Positions 48,397 to 58,256 of a stretch of 64,000 nt of DNA are shown in pieces (the first letter of the stretch is position 1; every line of letters begins with the position of its first letter). The notes beneath the pieces are model-generated. The model had not been told where the DNA came from. It searched no databases and saw only the letters and a list, made by a program, of their open reading frames with translations. This stretch comes from Rhodococcus opacus. GTDB lineage: Bacteria > Actinomycetota > Actinomycetes > Mycobacteriales > Mycobacteriaceae. The stretch spans positions 1 through 64,000 of the forward strand of contig NZ_JAAXPA010000021.1 of NCBI RefSeq assembly GCF_012396235.1, written 5' to 3'. Position numbers and translations under genes: made by a program.

Positions 48397-49914
48397 GTGG
48401 ACACGATCGACCAGACCCCTCCCCGCAGCTACGAGGTGCGCACGTACGGCTGCCAGATGAATGTGCACGACTCCGAGCGGCTGTCGGGGCTCCTCGAGGA
48501 CGCCGGCTACACGAAGGCGGCCGCGGGGCAGGCGCCCGACCTCGTCGTCTTCAACACCTGCGCGGTGCGGGAGAACGCCGACAACAAGTTGTACGGCAAC
48601 CTGAGCCACCTCGCGCCTGCGAAGGAACAGAACCCCGACATGCAGATCGCGGTCGGCGGGTGCCTGGCGCAGAAGGACCGCGACGTCGTCGTGAAGAAGG
48701 CGCCGTGGGTGGACGTCGTGTTCGGCACCCACAACATCGGTTCGCTCCCCGCATTGCTGGACCGGGCCCGCCACAACCAGCGGGCCGAGGTCGAGATCCT
48801 CGACGCGTTGGAGGCGTTCCCGTCGACGCTGCCCGCCAAGCGGGAGTCGGCATACGCGGGCTGGGTGTCCATCTCGGTGGGATGCAACAACACCTGCACG
48901 TTCTGCATCGTGCCCGCGCTGCGCGGCAAGGAGGTCGACCGGCGCCCCGGCGACATCCTGGCCGAGGTGCAGGCACTGGTGAACGAGGGCGTCGTCGAGG
49001 TCACCCTGCTCGGGCAGAACGTCAACGCGTACGGCGTGTCCTTCGCCGATCCCGACCAGCCCCGCGACCGCGGCGCGTTCGCCGCGCTGCTGCGCGCGTG
49101 CGGAGAGATCGACGGGCTCGAGCGGGTGCGGTTCACGTCTCCGCACCCGGCCGAATTCACCGGCGACGTCATCGAGGCGATGGCCGAGACCCCCAACGTG
49201 TGTCCCCAGCTGCACATGCCGTTGCAGTCCGGATCGGACCGCGTGCTGAAGGCGATGCGCCGCTCCTACCGGAAGTCGCGGTTCCTGGGGATCATCGACA
49301 AGGTCCGCACCGCGATGCCGCACGCGGCCATCACCACCGACATCATCGTGGGCTTCCCGGGTGAGACCGAGGAAGACTTCCAGGACACCCTCGACGTGGT
49401 CCGGCAGGCACGCTTCACCAGCGCCTACACCTTCCAGTACTCCAAGCGTCCGGGCACCCCGGCAGCGGAGATGGCCGAGCAGCTGCCCAAGGCCGTCGTC
49501 CAGGAACGGTACGAGCGTCTCATCGCGTTGCAGGAACAGATCACCCTCGAGGAGAACCAGAAGCTCGTCGGCGCCGAGGTGGAACTGCTCGTCGCCGCCG
49601 GGGAGGGCCGCAAGAACGCGGAGACCGCCCGGATGAGCGGGCGCGCCCGCGACGGCCGCCTCGTCCACTTCCGGCCCGCGGGCAACCTCGACGGGAACGT
49701 CCGGCCCGGCGACGTCGTCACCGTCGTCGTCAGTGCCGCCGCACCGCACCACCTCGTCGCCGACACCCCGGTCCTGACCCACCGCCGCACCCGCGCGGGC
49801 GACTCCTTCGAGAAGGGCATCACCCCGAAGACCCCGCCGATCGGCGTGGGACTCGGACTGCCGCAGATCGGTGCGCCCGCACCACTACCCGCCCAGATGG
49901 GATGCAACGCATGA
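48397..49914 (+). CDS. miaB: tRNA-2-methylthio-N6-dimethylallyladenosine synthase
   Basis: 505 aa from GTG 48397 ([20 protein letters not shown]). N-terminal UPF0004 domain with three Fe-S Cys ([22 protein letters not shown]), radical-SAM motif C-x3-C-x2-C in GCNNTCTFC, and a C-terminal TRAM domain. It methylthiolates A37 of tRNAs after MiaA has isopentenylated it; both genes lie in the window. Overlaps the next gene by ATGA. C-terminal 45-residue Pro/Gly tail is variable in the family. Confidence 0.95.
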   Translation: MDTIDQTPPRSYEVRTYGCQMNVHDSERLSGLLEDAGYTKAAAGQAPDLVVFNTCAVRENADNKLYGNLSHLAPAKEQNPDMQIAVGGCLAQKDRDVVVKKAPWVDVVFGTHNIGSLPALLDRARHNQRAEVEILDALEAFPSTLPAKRESAYAGWVSISVGCNNTCTFCIVPALRGKEVDRRPGDILAEVQALVNEGVVEVTLLGQNVNAYGVSFADPDQPRDRGAFAALLRACGEIDGLERVRFTSPHPAEFTGDVIEAMAETPNVCPQLHMPLQSGSDRVLKAMRRSYRKSRFLGIIDKVRTAMPHAAITTDIIVGFPGETEEDFQDTLDVVRQARFTSAYTFQYSKRPGTPAAEMAEQLPKAVVQERYERLIALQEQITLEENQKLVGAEVELLVAAGEGRKNAETARMSGRARDGRLVHFRPAGNLDGNVRPGDVVTVVVSAAAPHHLVADTPVLTHRRTRAGDSFEKGITPKTPPIGVGLGLPQIGAPAPLPAQMGCNA

Positions 49915-50531
49915 CCACCCCGTTCGACGACAAGCGGCACGACGGAAACCGGACCGGCGACAACGGTTCGGGTTCCGAGAGCGAGCCGATCGAGAGTTAC
50001 CTGAAGGATTTCGACGCCGCCGAGAAGAAGGTGGCCGGCGAGATCGATCCCGGCGCGCGTGCCCTCGTCGTCGCGGTCGCGGTGGTCGTACTCCTCGGTT
50101 CGCTGACGTTGCCGCACTCCGGTATCGCCAACGGCTGGGAGGTGCTGGTGTACGGGGACGACGCCCGCGCGGAGACGATCGCGCTGCCCTCGCGGCTGTT
50201 CGTGTGGTTCGAGGTGGTGTTCGGGGTCGTCGTGTCGATGCTGGCGCTCGTCACCCGCCGCTGGGCGCTCGCCTGGGTGGCCCTCGCCGGAACCGCCGTG
50301 TCCATCGTGTTCGGCATGCTCGCCATCTGGTCGCGGCAGACCCCGGCGCCCGGCGTCGAGGCGGCCGGACCGGGGATCGGTCTGATCATCGGCTGGCTCA
50401 CCGTCATCGTGCTCACGTTCCACTGGTTGAAGGTGGTCTGGAGCCGCACCGCCCTGCAGCTGGCCGCCGAAGAAGAACGCCGCGCCGCTGCCGCCGAAGC
50501 GGAGCGACGCGGCGACTGGAACGTCGGCTGA
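49911..50531 (+). CDS. Integral membrane protein (Rv2732c type)
   Basis: 206 aa from ATG 49911 (ATGA overlap with miaB). A 60-residue acidic cytoplasmic part ([20 protein letters not shown]) precedes four membrane helices ([72 protein letters not shown]) and a charged Ala/Glu/Arg tail. The same gene follows miaB in mycobacteria. Function unknown; co-translated with miaB. Confidence 0.85.
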   Translation: MTTPFDDKRHDGNRTGDNGSGSESEPIESYLKDFDAAEKKVAGEIDPGARALVVAVAVVVLLGSLTLPHSGIANGWEVLVYGDDARAETIALPSRLFVWFEVVFGVVVSMLALVTRRWALAWVALAGTAVSIVFGMLAIWSRQTPAPGVEAAGPGIGLIIGWLTVIVLTFHWLKVVWSRTALQLAAEEERRAAAAEAERRGDWNVG

Positions 50532-50537
50532 TCGTGC

Positions 50538-51923
50538 CTACGGGCCGCTGACGGCGCCCTCGGCCGCCTCAGCCCATTCGCGCCACTGCTGGGCCTGCGC
50601 GAGGGCGCTCTCGGCGTCCTTCGTCTTGCCCGCGGCGGTCGCCTTGGCGGCCTGCTCCTCGAACTGCGTGACCCGCTCCCGGAACTGCGCGGCCCGGGCG
50701 AGGGCCTCCGGGTCGGTGCGGCGCCATTCCTCGTCGGCGGCGTCGCGAACACGCTTCTCGATGGCGCGCAGCTTGCCCTCGAGGTCGTGCATCCGCTCGC
50801 GGGGCACCTTGCCGATGGCGTCCCACTTCTCCTGCAGGTCGCGGAGCGCGGCCCTCGCCGCGTCGATGTCCTTGGCCGGATCGATGTGGCCGGCGTTCTT
50901 CAGCAACTCTTCCTTGGCGACCGCGTTCTCCTCGAACTCGGCGTCGCGTTCGGAGGACGCGGCGTTGCGGGCGGCGAAGAACACGTCCTGAGCGCCCTTG
51001 AACCGCCTCCACAGGTTGTCGTCGGCTTCCCTCGGTGCGCGGCCCGCGGCCTTCCACTCGGCGAGCAGATCACGGAACGCTCCGGCCGTCGGACCCCAGT
51101 CGGTGGAGTCGGACAGTGCCTCGGCCCGTTCGACGAGCTCTTCCTTCTTGGTCTTGGCGGCGGCGCGCTCGCGGTCGAGTTCGGCGAAATGGGCGCCGCG
51201 ACGCCGGTTGAACGCCTCCCGCGCCTTCGAATACCGCTTCCACAGGGCGTCGTCGACCTTCCGGTCGATACCGCGGATGGTCTTCCACTCGTCCAGGATC
51301 TCGCGCAGCCGGTCGCCGGCGGCCTTCCACTGCGTGGATTCGGCACCGATCTGTTCCGCCTCCGCGGCCAGCGCTTCCTTGCGTTCGGTGTGCGCCTGCC
51401 GCGACAGTTCCTTTTCGTGCTTGGCGTGGGCCGCAGCCTCGTCGGATCCGGCGATGATGACGTCGAGCCGCGCCGCGAGAGAATCGATGTCACCGATCAC
51501 CGCGGCGGTCGGGAGGGATTCGGCGAGTGCGAGCGCGGCCGCCTTGGTCTTCTTCGCGTCGCCCGCGCCGGAACTGAGCCGGGCCTCGAGGAGTGCCACT
51601 TCCGTTGCCAGATCGTCGAAGCGCCGACCGAAGTGCGCCAGACCTTCCGCCGCGTCCCCGGCCTGCCACGACCCGATCTGCCGTTCGCCGTCCGCGGTCT
51701 TCACCCAGGCGGTGCCGTCGTCGTCCACGCGGCCGAACTTGCTCGGGTCACTGTGGGCGGGGGCGGCGACGGCGGGGGCGGAGAGGGCGTGTGTCGGTGT
51801 GGGGTGGGGCTTGGGTGCACCCGGTTTCGCGGCGGCACCGGGCTTCGGGAGGCTGGGCTTCGGTGTGTCGTGCTGCTGAGCGGCAGGCTCCACGGCGGGC
51901 TTCGCGTCGCTGCTGTCGGTCAT
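50538..51923 (-). CDS. DUF349 repeat protein (Rv2731 type)
   Basis: 461 aa from ATG 51923 (AGGAA upstream); an ATG at 51950 is in frame but has no ribosome site. A Pro/Ala/Lys-rich N terminus is followed by three or more DUF349 helical repeats, each with the pattern W(K)AAGRxPRE-x2-xLWRRF ([48 protein letters not shown]). A long coiled, highly charged cytoplasmic protein of unknown function. Lies opposite and convergent to the miaB-Rv2732c pair. Confidence 0.88.
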   Translation of the reverse strand: MTDSSDAKPAVEPAAQQHDTPKPSLPKPGAAAKPGAPKPHPTPTHALSAPAVAAPAHSDPSKFGRVDDDGTAWVKTADGERQIGSWQAGDAAEGLAHFGRRFDDLATEVALLEARLSSGAGDAKKTKAAALALAESLPTAAVIGDIDSLAARLDVIIAGSDEAAAHAKHEKELSRQAHTERKEALAAEAEQIGAESTQWKAAGDRLREILDEWKTIRGIDRKVDDALWKRYSKAREAFNRRRGAHFAELDRERAAAKTKKEELVERAEALSDSTDWGPTAGAFRDLLAEWKAAGRAPREADDNLWRRFKGAQDVFFAARNAASSERDAEFEENAVAKEELLKNAGHIDPAKDIDAARAALRDLQEKWDAIGKVPRERMHDLEGKLRAIEKRVRDAADEEWRRTDPEALARAAQFRERVTQFEEQAAKATAAGKTKDAESALAQAQQWREWAEAAEGAVSGP

Positions 51924-52125
51924 CGGTTCCTCATCTCTGCCGCGCGTCACGGCTGCCTGAACGCAATACTGGCTCCATACGACCCGGGACGGGTGCTGGC
52001 TCCATTCAACCCGGTACGGGCCCTGTGGACTATTGAATCAGGTCGGACGGTCCGCGTTGGTACCGATTGACGGCCTGCCAGAATCGGATGTCGGGTCCGC
52101 ACGGACGGTCGACTAGCGTGACTGT
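51924..52125. other. Intergenic region between the DUF349 gene and the dioxygenase-like gene
   Basis: About 200 bases that carry the divergent promoters. I see the approximate direct repeat ATACTGGCTCCATACGACCC / GTGCTGGCTCCATTCAACCC, sharing CTGGCTCCAT (51970-51979 and 51999-52008) with about 30-bp spacing, and the leaderless -10 of the plus-strand gene. Confidence 0.5.
52114..52119 (+). promoter_or_regulatory. -10 box of the Rv2728c-like gene (leaderless)
   Basis: TAGCGT ends 6 nt before the GTG at 52126. Confidence 0.45.
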
Positions 52126-52842
52126 GTGTTCACCGCCGCAATCCTCGTGCCGTCTCCACCGCTACTGGTACCCGAACTGACCGGGGCGGCCGCTGCGGAG
52201 ACGGCGCCGTTGCGGGATGCGGTCCAGACGGCGGCGAAGGCGTTGTCCGCGCTCGCCACCGAGTGGGTGGCGGTCGGAGCGGCGCCCGCCGCGGTGGCGG
52301 TACGTTCCGACGCCCAGGGCACCTATCGCGGCTACGGCGTCGACGTGCGGGTCGCGTTGCGGCCCGGTCCGGCAGGCGATCCCGACCCGGACCTGCCGCT
52401 CGCGGCGCTGACGGCCGGGTGGATCCGGGGGACGTGCGCGCCGGACGCCGTCGTCGACGCGCGGATCCTCTCCGCCGACCTGTCGCCGCACCAGTGCGCC
52501 GAGTACGGCGCGGAACTGCGCACCCTTCTCGACCGGGATCCGGAGCCGCGGGGTCTGGTGATCGTCGCGGACGGGGCGAACACTCTCACGGCGAAGGCGC
52601 CGGGCGCGTTCGACCCGCGTGCGGAGGGCGTGCAGGCCAGGATCGACGCCGCGCTCGACACCGGCGACCGCGACGCGCTGCTGGCCCTCGAACCTGCGGA
52701 GTGCGATTCCCTCGGCATCGGCGGGCGCGTCCCGTGGCAGGTTCTCGCCGGCGTGTTCGACGCGCCACCCGCTTCCTGCCGGACGCTGTACAGCGCGGCA
52801 CCCTATGGAGTCGGTTACCACGTGGGGGAGTGGCGTCCGTGA
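52126..52842 (+). CDS. Class III extradiol-dioxygenase-fold protein (Rv2728c type)
   Basis: 238 aa, GTG start. The N terminus [20 protein letters not shown] and the C-terminal [32 protein letters not shown] resemble the AMMECR/LigB-like extradiol dioxygenase fold. The metal His expected after VPHPP in active enzymes is Ser (PSPP), so it may not be a dioxygenase. The gene precedes miaA in mycobacteria too (Rv2728c-Rv2727c). Overlaps miaA by GTGA. Function unknown. Confidence 0.8.
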   Translation: MFTAAILVPSPPLLVPELTGAAAAETAPLRDAVQTAAKALSALATEWVAVGAAPAAVAVRSDAQGTYRGYGVDVRVALRPGPAGDPDPDLPLAALTAGWIRGTCAPDAVVDARILSADLSPHQCAEYGAELRTLLDRDPEPRGLVIVADGANTLTAKAPGAFDPRAEGVQARIDAALDTGDRDALLALEPAECDSLGIGGRVPWQVLAGVFDAPPASCRTLYSAAPYGVGYHVGEWRP

Positions 52843-53768
52843 GGTCACCCGTGCCGATCGCCGTCGTCGGACCGACCGCAACCGGAAAGTCGGATCTCGC
52901 ACTGGACCTGGCCGAACGTCTCGGCGGCGAGATCGTCAACATCGACGCGATGCAGCTGTACCGGGGCATGGACATCGGCACCGCCAAACTCGCCCCGGCC
53001 GAACGCCGCGGAATCCCGCACCACCAACTCGACGTGCTCGACGTGACGGAGACGGCCACCGTCGCGAACTATCAGCAGGCGGCGGTCCGCGACGTCGAGG
53101 CGATCGCCGCACGCGGCGCAGTGCCGGTCATCGTCGGCGGATCGATGATGTATGTGCAGTCGCTGCTCGACGAGTGGAGCTTCCCGGCCACCGATGCGTC
53201 CGTGCGGGCGCGGTGGGAAGCCGTCCTCGCCGAGAAGGGCGTCGCGGCCGTCCACGCCGAACTCGGCCGGGTGGACCCCGACGCCGCCGCGTCGATCCTC
53301 CCCACCGATGGCAGGCGCCTGGTCCGGGCCCTCGAAGTCGTGGAGATCACCGGGAAGCCGTTCGCGGCGTCGGCCCCGCGGATCGGCGAACCGCGCTGGG
53401 GCACACACATCGTCGGTGTCGACCGGGATACCGCCGAACTCGACGACCGGATCCGGCTCCGCACCCGGCTGATGTTCGAACGGGGACTCGTCGACGAGGT
53501 GAACGGGCTGATCGAGCTGGGACTGCGCGACGGGGTCACCGCACCCCGGGCCATCGGCTACGCACAGGTCCTCGCCTGGCTCGACGGCGAATACGACCTC
53601 GACGAGGCGCAGGAACGCACATTCATCGGCACCCGGCGCTACGTGCGCAGGCAACGGTCGTGGTTTCGCCGCGACACCCGCATCCACTGGGTCGACGGAA
53701 GCGACCCCGACCTCGCGGACACCACGATCCGCACCCTCGGCGAGACCCGAACACTGGGAGAACGATGA
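52839..53768 (+). CDS. miaA: tRNA dimethylallyltransferase
   Basis: 309 aa from GTG 52839, overlapping the previous gene. P-loop [19 protein letters not shown], the [15 protein letters not shown] motif and [30 protein letters not shown] tail are the MiaA signatures. Transfers dimethylallyl to A37 of tRNAs, the substrate for MiaB. Overlaps the next methyltransferase gene by ATGA, so three genes are translationally linked. Confidence 0.95.
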   Translation: MRSPVPIAVVGPTATGKSDLALDLAERLGGEIVNIDAMQLYRGMDIGTAKLAPAERRGIPHHQLDVLDVTETATVANYQQAAVRDVEAIAARGAVPVIVGGSMMYVQSLLDEWSFPATDASVRARWEAVLAEKGVAAVHAELGRVDPDAAASILPTDGRRLVRALEVVEITGKPFAASAPRIGEPRWGTHIVGVDRDTAELDDRIRLRTRLMFERGLVDEVNGLIELGLRDGVTAPRAIGYAQVLAWLDGEYDLDEAQERTFIGTRRYVRRQRSWFRRDTRIHWVDGSDPDLADTTIRTLGETRTLGER

Positions 53769-54613
53769 GCCGCGCACCGTCCGGACGCAACCGTCCGGCC
53801 CCGTCCCTGCTGGTGACCACCCGCAACGCCCGCTTTCAGCAGTGGCAGTCGTACCTCACCAACCGCGCCAAGCGAACGAAGGCGGGACGCTTCCTGATCC
53901 AGGGCGTCCGTCCCCTCAACCTGGCGCTGGAACACGGCTGGCCGATCGAATCGCTGCTGCACCGCATCGACGGCCCGCCACTGTCCGACTGGGCACGGGA
54001 ACTGCTCGACACCCGGTCCGTCGAACAGATCGGTGTCAGTGCCGAACTGATGGCCGAACTGGGTGAGAAGACCACCACCGCGCCGGAACTGATCGCCGTC
54101 GCGAAGACACGAACCCCGCGACTGAAGGACCTGCGACTGCAGTCCGTCCCCCTGATCGTCGTGTTCGACCGGCCCGCCTCACCCGGAAATCTGGGCACCC
54201 TCGTCCGTTCCGCCAACGCGTTCGGCGCCGACGCGGTCGTCGTCGTCGGCCACGGCGCAGATCCGTTCGACCCCCGGAGTGTCCGTGCCTCCACCGGATC
54301 CCTCTTCGCGATGCCCGTCGTGACGGTGTCGTCCGTCGACGAGATCCTCGCCTTCCGCGACGCCCGGCGGGCGTCCGGAACCGACCTGCACATCGTCGGC
54401 ACCGACGAGACCGGCTCCGTCACCATCGACGCCCACGACTTCGGCGGCGGCACCGTGCTCGTCATCGGCAACGAGACGCGCGGGATGAGCGCTGCCTGGC
54501 GCGACGCCTGCGACACGGTGGTCAACATCCCGATCGGAGGCGCCGCGAGTTCCCTCGGCGCCCCCTCCGCCGGCGCCGTCGCCCTCTACGAAATCGCCCG
54601 GCAGCGTAAATGA
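53765..54613 (+). CDS. SpoU/TrmH-family RNA 2'-O-methyltransferase
   Basis: 282 aa from ATG 53765. The SPOUT motifs are [20 protein letters not shown] (motif 1 with the catalytic Asn-Leu-Gly and Arg), [12 protein letters not shown] (motif 2) and [20 protein letters not shown] (motif 3). Motif 3 normally reads SLNVSVA-like; here the Asn is Gly, as in some TsnR/AviRb relatives. The N-terminal part ([36 protein letters not shown]) is an RNA-binding L30e-like domain. Target RNA unknown. It is inserted between miaA and dapF. Confidence 0.85.
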   Translation: MSRAPSGRNRPAPSLLVTTRNARFQQWQSYLTNRAKRTKAGRFLIQGVRPLNLALEHGWPIESLLHRIDGPPLSDWARELLDTRSVEQIGVSAELMAELGEKTTTAPELIAVAKTRTPRLKDLRLQSVPLIVVFDRPASPGNLGTLVRSANAFGADAVVVVGHGADPFDPRSVRASTGSLFAMPVVTVSSVDEILAFRDARRASGTDLHIVGTDETGSVTIDAHDFGGGTVLVIGNETRGMSAAWRDACDTVVNIPIGGAASSLGAPSAGAVALYEIARQRK

Positions 54614-54669
54614 ACCGCACCGCGGTCGCGCCGATGAACCGCACCGCGGTCGCGCAGATGAACAGCACC
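54610..54669 (+). repeat. 24-bp tandem repeat, two full and one half copy, before dapF
   Basis: Units 54610-54633 and 54634-54657 are identical except for the last three bases (CCG/CAG); a 12-base third copy ATGAACAGCACC follows. Codes for an 8-residue repeat in one frame. Confidence 0.85.
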
Positions 54670-54687
54670 TGCTCGACCGTTGGTTAG
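54610..54687 (+). CDS. Possible translationally coupled 25-aa repeat peptide
   Basis: ATG 54610 overlaps the methyltransferase stop (ATGA) and opens a frame of 25 codons built from the tandem repeat: [16 protein letters not shown], then MNSTCSTVG and TAG. The stop lies inside the predicted dapF -10 box. Whether it is translated, or is only a by-product of the repeat, cannot be decided from sequence. Confidence 0.3.
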   Translation: MNRTAVAPMNRTAVAQMNSTCSTVG

Positions 54688-54690
54688 AGT
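54685..54690 (+). promoter_or_regulatory. -10 box of dapF (leaderless)
   Basis: TAGAGT ends 7 nt before the dapF ATG at 54698; no Shine-Dalgarno is present. Confidence 0.5.
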
Positions 54691-54697
54691 GGTGCGC

Positions 54698-55567
54698 ATG
54701 GATTTCAGCAAGGGACACGGCACCGAGAACGACTTCGTGGTCCTCCCGGATCCCGATGTCCGCATCGACCTGTCGGCCCCGCGGGTAGCGGCGCTGTGCG
54801 ATCGCAGGCGTGGGCTCGGCGCCGACGGAATCCTGCGCGTCGCGAAGGCCGGTGCGCTGGCTGCCGCCGGTGTGCTCGCCGAACTCCCCGACGGCACGTC
54901 CGAGGACGACTGGTTCATGGACTACCGCAACGCCGACGGCTCGATCGCGGAGATGTGCGGCAACGGCGTCCGTGTCTTCGCGCACTACCTCCGCGCGGCG
55001 GGGCTCGAGACACGCGACGAGTTCGTGGTCGGCAGCCGGGCCGGCGGCAAACCGGTGATCGTGCACTCGGCCGACGGCGCCTTCGGCGAGGTCACCGTCG
55101 ACATGGGTGTGGTGCGGGATCTGGGAACCAGTGCCGCGACCATCGACGGCAAGGTGTTCAACGGGATCGGCATCGACGTCGGCAACCCGCACCTGGCGTG
55201 TGTCGATGCGCACCTCACGGCGGCGTCCCTGTCGGCCCTCGACCTGACGGCCGCACCCGGGTTCGATCCCGGCTTCTTCCCGCACGGCGTGAACGTGGAG
55301 ATCCTCACCCGCATCGATTCCGGTGCCGTGGACATGCGGGTACACGAGCGCGGGGTCGGCGAAACACGGTCGTGCGGCACCGGGACGGTGGCCGCGGCCA
55401 CCGCCGCTCTGCGCTTCGACGGGGCCGACTCCGGTGAGGTGAATGTCCGTATTCCCGGTGGTCAGGTCACCGTTGCGGTGTCCGACGGCCGGGCGACGTT
55501 GCGCGGACCGTCCGTCCTGGTGGCGTCCGGGAACCTCGACGACGGCTGGTGGAACGGCCTCGCCTGA
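54698..55567 (+). CDS. dapF: Diaminopimelate epimerase
   Basis: 289 aa from ATG 54698. Two catalytic Cys are visible in [15 protein letters not shown] and [17 protein letters not shown], with the fold marks [14 protein letters not shown] and GNPHLACVD. Converts LL- to meso-diaminopimelate, the cell-wall cross-link amino acid and lysine precursor. Full length. With dapA and dapB, three of the pathway's genes are in this window. The usual partner miaA is separated from it by the TrmH-like gene. Confidence 0.96.
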   Translation: MDFSKGHGTENDFVVLPDPDVRIDLSAPRVAALCDRRRGLGADGILRVAKAGALAAAGVLAELPDGTSEDDWFMDYRNADGSIAEMCGNGVRVFAHYLRAAGLETRDEFVVGSRAGGKPVIVHSADGAFGEVTVDMGVVRDLGTSAATIDGKVFNGIGIDVGNPHLACVDAHLTAASLSALDLTAAPGFDPGFFPHGVNVEILTRIDSGAVDMRVHERGVGETRSCGTGTVAAATAALRFDGADSGEVNVRIPGGQVTVAVSDGRATLRGPSVLVASGNLDDGWWNGLA

Positions 55568-55625
55568 TCGCCCTGCGCGAAATGCACGTGCGCACCCTCG
55601 ACATTCCGTGGGATCATGAGGGTGT

Positions 55626-57080
55626 ATGACGAAAACACATCGCACAGAAGAATCGCCGATCTCCGACTCCACTGAGTTCGCCTACGACGACGGGCGGCCT
55701 TCGGTCGGCGAGATGCAACTCGAGGACCGCAGCGCGCTGCGCCGAGTTGCCGGGCTCTCCACCGAGCTCACAGACGTCACCGAGGTCGAATACCGACAGC
55801 TGCGCCTCGAACGCGTGGTGCTCGTCGGTGTCTGGACGCAGGGAACCGCGGCGCAGGCCGAATCCAGCATGGCCGAGCTCGCGGCTCTGGCCGAGACCGC
55901 CGGGTCCGAGGTCCTCGAGGGCCTCGTCCAGCGGCGGGACAAACCAGACGCGGCCACCTACATCGGTTCCGGCAAGGCCGAGGAACTCCGTGAGGTCGTC
56001 CTCTCGACCGGCGCCGACACCGTCATCTGCGACGGTGAACTCACTCCCGCGCAGCTGACCGCGCTGGAGAAGGTCGTCAAGGTCAAGGTCATCGACCGGA
56101 CGGCCCTCATCCTCGACATCTTCGCTCAGCACGCGACGTCCAGGGAGGGCAAGGCGCAGGTTGCACTGGCCCAGATGGAATACATGCTGCCGCGACTGCG
56201 TGGCTGGGGTGAATCGATGTCCCGGCAGGCGGGTGGTCGCGCCGGCAGCAACGGCGGCGTGGGGCTGCGTGGTCCCGGTGAGACCAAGATCGAGACGGAC
56301 CGCCGGCGAATCCGTGAGCGGATGGCGAAGCTGCGGCGCGAGATCAAGGGCATGAAGGCCGCCCGCGACACCAAACGCACCAGGCGTCTGCGGAGCGAGA
56401 CCCCGTCCATCGCGATCGTCGGATACACCAACGCCGGCAAGTCGAGCCTGCTCAACGCTTTGACCGGGTCCGGGGTGCTGGTGCAGAACGCGCTGTTCGC
56501 CACCCTCGACCCCACCACCCGGCGGGCGGCGCTGGACGACGGCCGCGAGTACGTCCTCACCGACACCGTCGGGTTCGTCCGGCACCTGCCGACGCAGCTG
56601 ATCGAGGCGTTCCGCTCGACGCTCGAGGAAGTCACGGACGCGGATCTGCTGCTTCACGTCGTCGACGGTTCCGATCCGCTGCCCACGGATCAGATCAGGG
56701 CCGTCCACGAGGTGATCACCGAGGTGATCCGGGAGAACGACGCCGCAGCGCCGCCGGAACTCATCGTGGTGAACAAGATCGACGCGGCCGACCCGGTCAC
56801 GCTGACCCAGCTGCGCGGCCTGCTGCCCGGAGCGGCGTTCGTCTCCGCCCGGACCGGGGAAGGCATCGCCGAGTTGCGCGCGCATCTCAGCGATGTGCTG
56901 GTCCGCCCGGAGATCGAGGTCAGCGTTCTCCTCCCGTACAACCGGGGAGACCTGATGGCCCGGATCCACTCGGACGGACAGATCCTCGACTCGTCCCACG
57001 AAGAGGACGGCACGCGCGTCCACGCGCGGGTGCCCGAAGCGCTGGCGTCGGCACTGGTTCAGTACAGCGGCAGTGCCTGA
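55626..57080 (+). CDS. hflX: Ribosome-associated GTPase HflX
   Basis: 484 aa, ATG 55626. N-terminal HflX domain (RVVLVGVWTQGTAAQAESSM, RRDKPDAATYIGSGKAEELR) and RGPGETKIETDRRRIRERMA, then a G domain with G1 GYTNAGKS, G3 DTVGF, G4 NKID. Splits or rescues stalled ribosomes under stress in other bacteria. Follows dapF as in mycobacteria; its last 8 bases overlap the next gene. Confidence 0.96.
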   Translation: MTKTHRTEESPISDSTEFAYDDGRPSVGEMQLEDRSALRRVAGLSTELTDVTEVEYRQLRLERVVLVGVWTQGTAAQAESSMAELAALAETAGSEVLEGLVQRRDKPDAATYIGSGKAEELREVVLSTGADTVICDGELTPAQLTALEKVVKVKVIDRTALILDIFAQHATSREGKAQVALAQMEYMLPRLRGWGESMSRQAGGRAGSNGGVGLRGPGETKIETDRRRIRERMAKLRREIKGMKAARDTKRTRRLRSETPSIAIVGYTNAGKSSLLNALTGSGVLVQNALFATLDPTTRRAALDDGREYVLTDTVGFVRHLPTQLIEAFRSTLEEVTDADLLLHVVDGSDPLPTDQIRAVHEVITEVIRENDAAAPPELIVVNKIDAADPVTLTQLRGLLPGAAFVSARTGEGIAELRAHLSDVLVRPEIEVSVLLPYNRGDLMARIHSDGQILDSSHEEDGTRVHARVPEALASALVQYSGSA

Positions 57081-58188
57081 CCGCTCACGGTGGTCGGCCC
57101 GTGTCGCGGTCGCGGTGCTCGCTGCGTGCACACCGCTCGCGGCGGCGGGCGCCGGGTCCGCAGAGCCGTTCTTCCGCGATCAGACCGCCGTCGACGCGTC
57201 GGAATTCGGTCCGCTCTGCACTCCCGACGATTCGGGGGTCGGCACCCCGGACGAGGCCTCGCTGGAAGAGCTGTCGGGGCTCGTGTCGGCGGGGGGACTG
57301 CTCTACGCGGTCGGTGACAGCGGGTCCGATCGCGCGGTCGCGGTGATGGACGGGAACTGCGCCGTGCAGCGGTGGCTTCCGCTGCCGGTCGATCCGTACG
57401 ACGTCGAGGACATGGCCTCCGGCCCCGACGGCCGGCTGTGGCTCGCCGACACCGGGGACAACGGACGCCGACGCGACACGGTGGCACTGATCGCGATGGA
57501 CCGCGACACCGGCGCAGGGGAACTGCATCGGCTGACGTATCCGGACGGCCCGCACGACGCCGAGACCGTTCTCGTACAGCACGATGGCACCCCGCTGATC
57601 GTCACGAAGGAAGTGTTCGGGGCGGGCAACGTGTACCGGCCTGCGGGGGGCGCCGGTGTGGGCGGCCTCGCGAGCCCCGGCCCGACCCCGCTCGAGAAGG
57701 TGGGGACGCTGGACGTCGCCGAGACGAACGGCGCCGACGACGCCACCACCGGGAGCGGCACCACGGCCCCGGCCCTGCATTCGACGATGTTCACCGGCGG
57801 CGCCGTGTCCGCCGACGGAACCGTGGCCGCCGTCCGCAGCTACTCCGACGTGTTCCTGTTCTCGGCGCCGGACGGCGACCTGGCCGCCGCGTTCGCTGCG
57901 GGTCCGGTGGTGCGCGCACACGTGCCGCAGCAGCCGCAGGGGGAGTCGATCGCGTTCACCGAGAACGGCGACCTGCTGGTCGCCTCCGAGGCGCGGGAGG
58001 GTCCCGTTCCGCCGATTCAGGCGCTGCCCGGGGCGGTATCGAGGGTGCAGCAGCAGGCCCGCACGGAGACAGTCGCGGACGAGGCGTCGGCGCATTCGTC
58101 GGGAACGTTGTGGGGGATTGGCATCTCCGGTTGCGCGGTCGTGCTCGTGGTCGGCGCCGGCTTCTTGGTCCGCCGCCGTGTCCGATAG
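57073..58188 (+). CDS. Exported beta-propeller-like protein with C-terminal membrane anchor
   Basis: 371 aa, GTG start overlapping hflX by 8 bases. An N-terminal signal (VAVAVLAACTPLAAAGAGSA), a long soluble domain with repeated blade-like strands (DVEDMASGPDGRLWLADTGD, HDAETVLVQHDGTPLIVTKE, SIAFTENGDLLVASE) and a terminal helix GIGISGCAVVLVVGAGFLV followed by RRRVR. So the body lies outside, anchored at its C terminus. Function unknown; comparable proteins sit between hflX and lexA in mycobacteria. Confidence 0.8.
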   Translation: MPDRSRWSARVAVAVLAACTPLAAAGAGSAEPFFRDQTAVDASEFGPLCTPDDSGVGTPDEASLEELSGLVSAGGLLYAVGDSGSDRAVAVMDGNCAVQRWLPLPVDPYDVEDMASGPDGRLWLADTGDNGRRRDTVALIAMDRDTGAGELHRLTYPDGPHDAETVLVQHDGTPLIVTKEVFGAGNVYRPAGGAGVGGLASPGPTPLEKVGTLDVAETNGADDATTGSGTTAPALHSTMFTGGAVSADGTVAAVRSYSDVFLFSAPDGDLAAAFAAGPVVRAHVPQQPQGESIAFTENGDLLVASEAREGPVPPIQALPGAVSRVQQQARTETVADEASAHSSGTLWGIGISGCAVVLVVGAGFLVRRRVR

Positions 58189-58256
58189 GTCTGTTTTGCG
58201 AGAAATGTTGCGAGCCTGATTCTTTCGGTGGCCGGCACGGTGTGAATACTGGCGGG

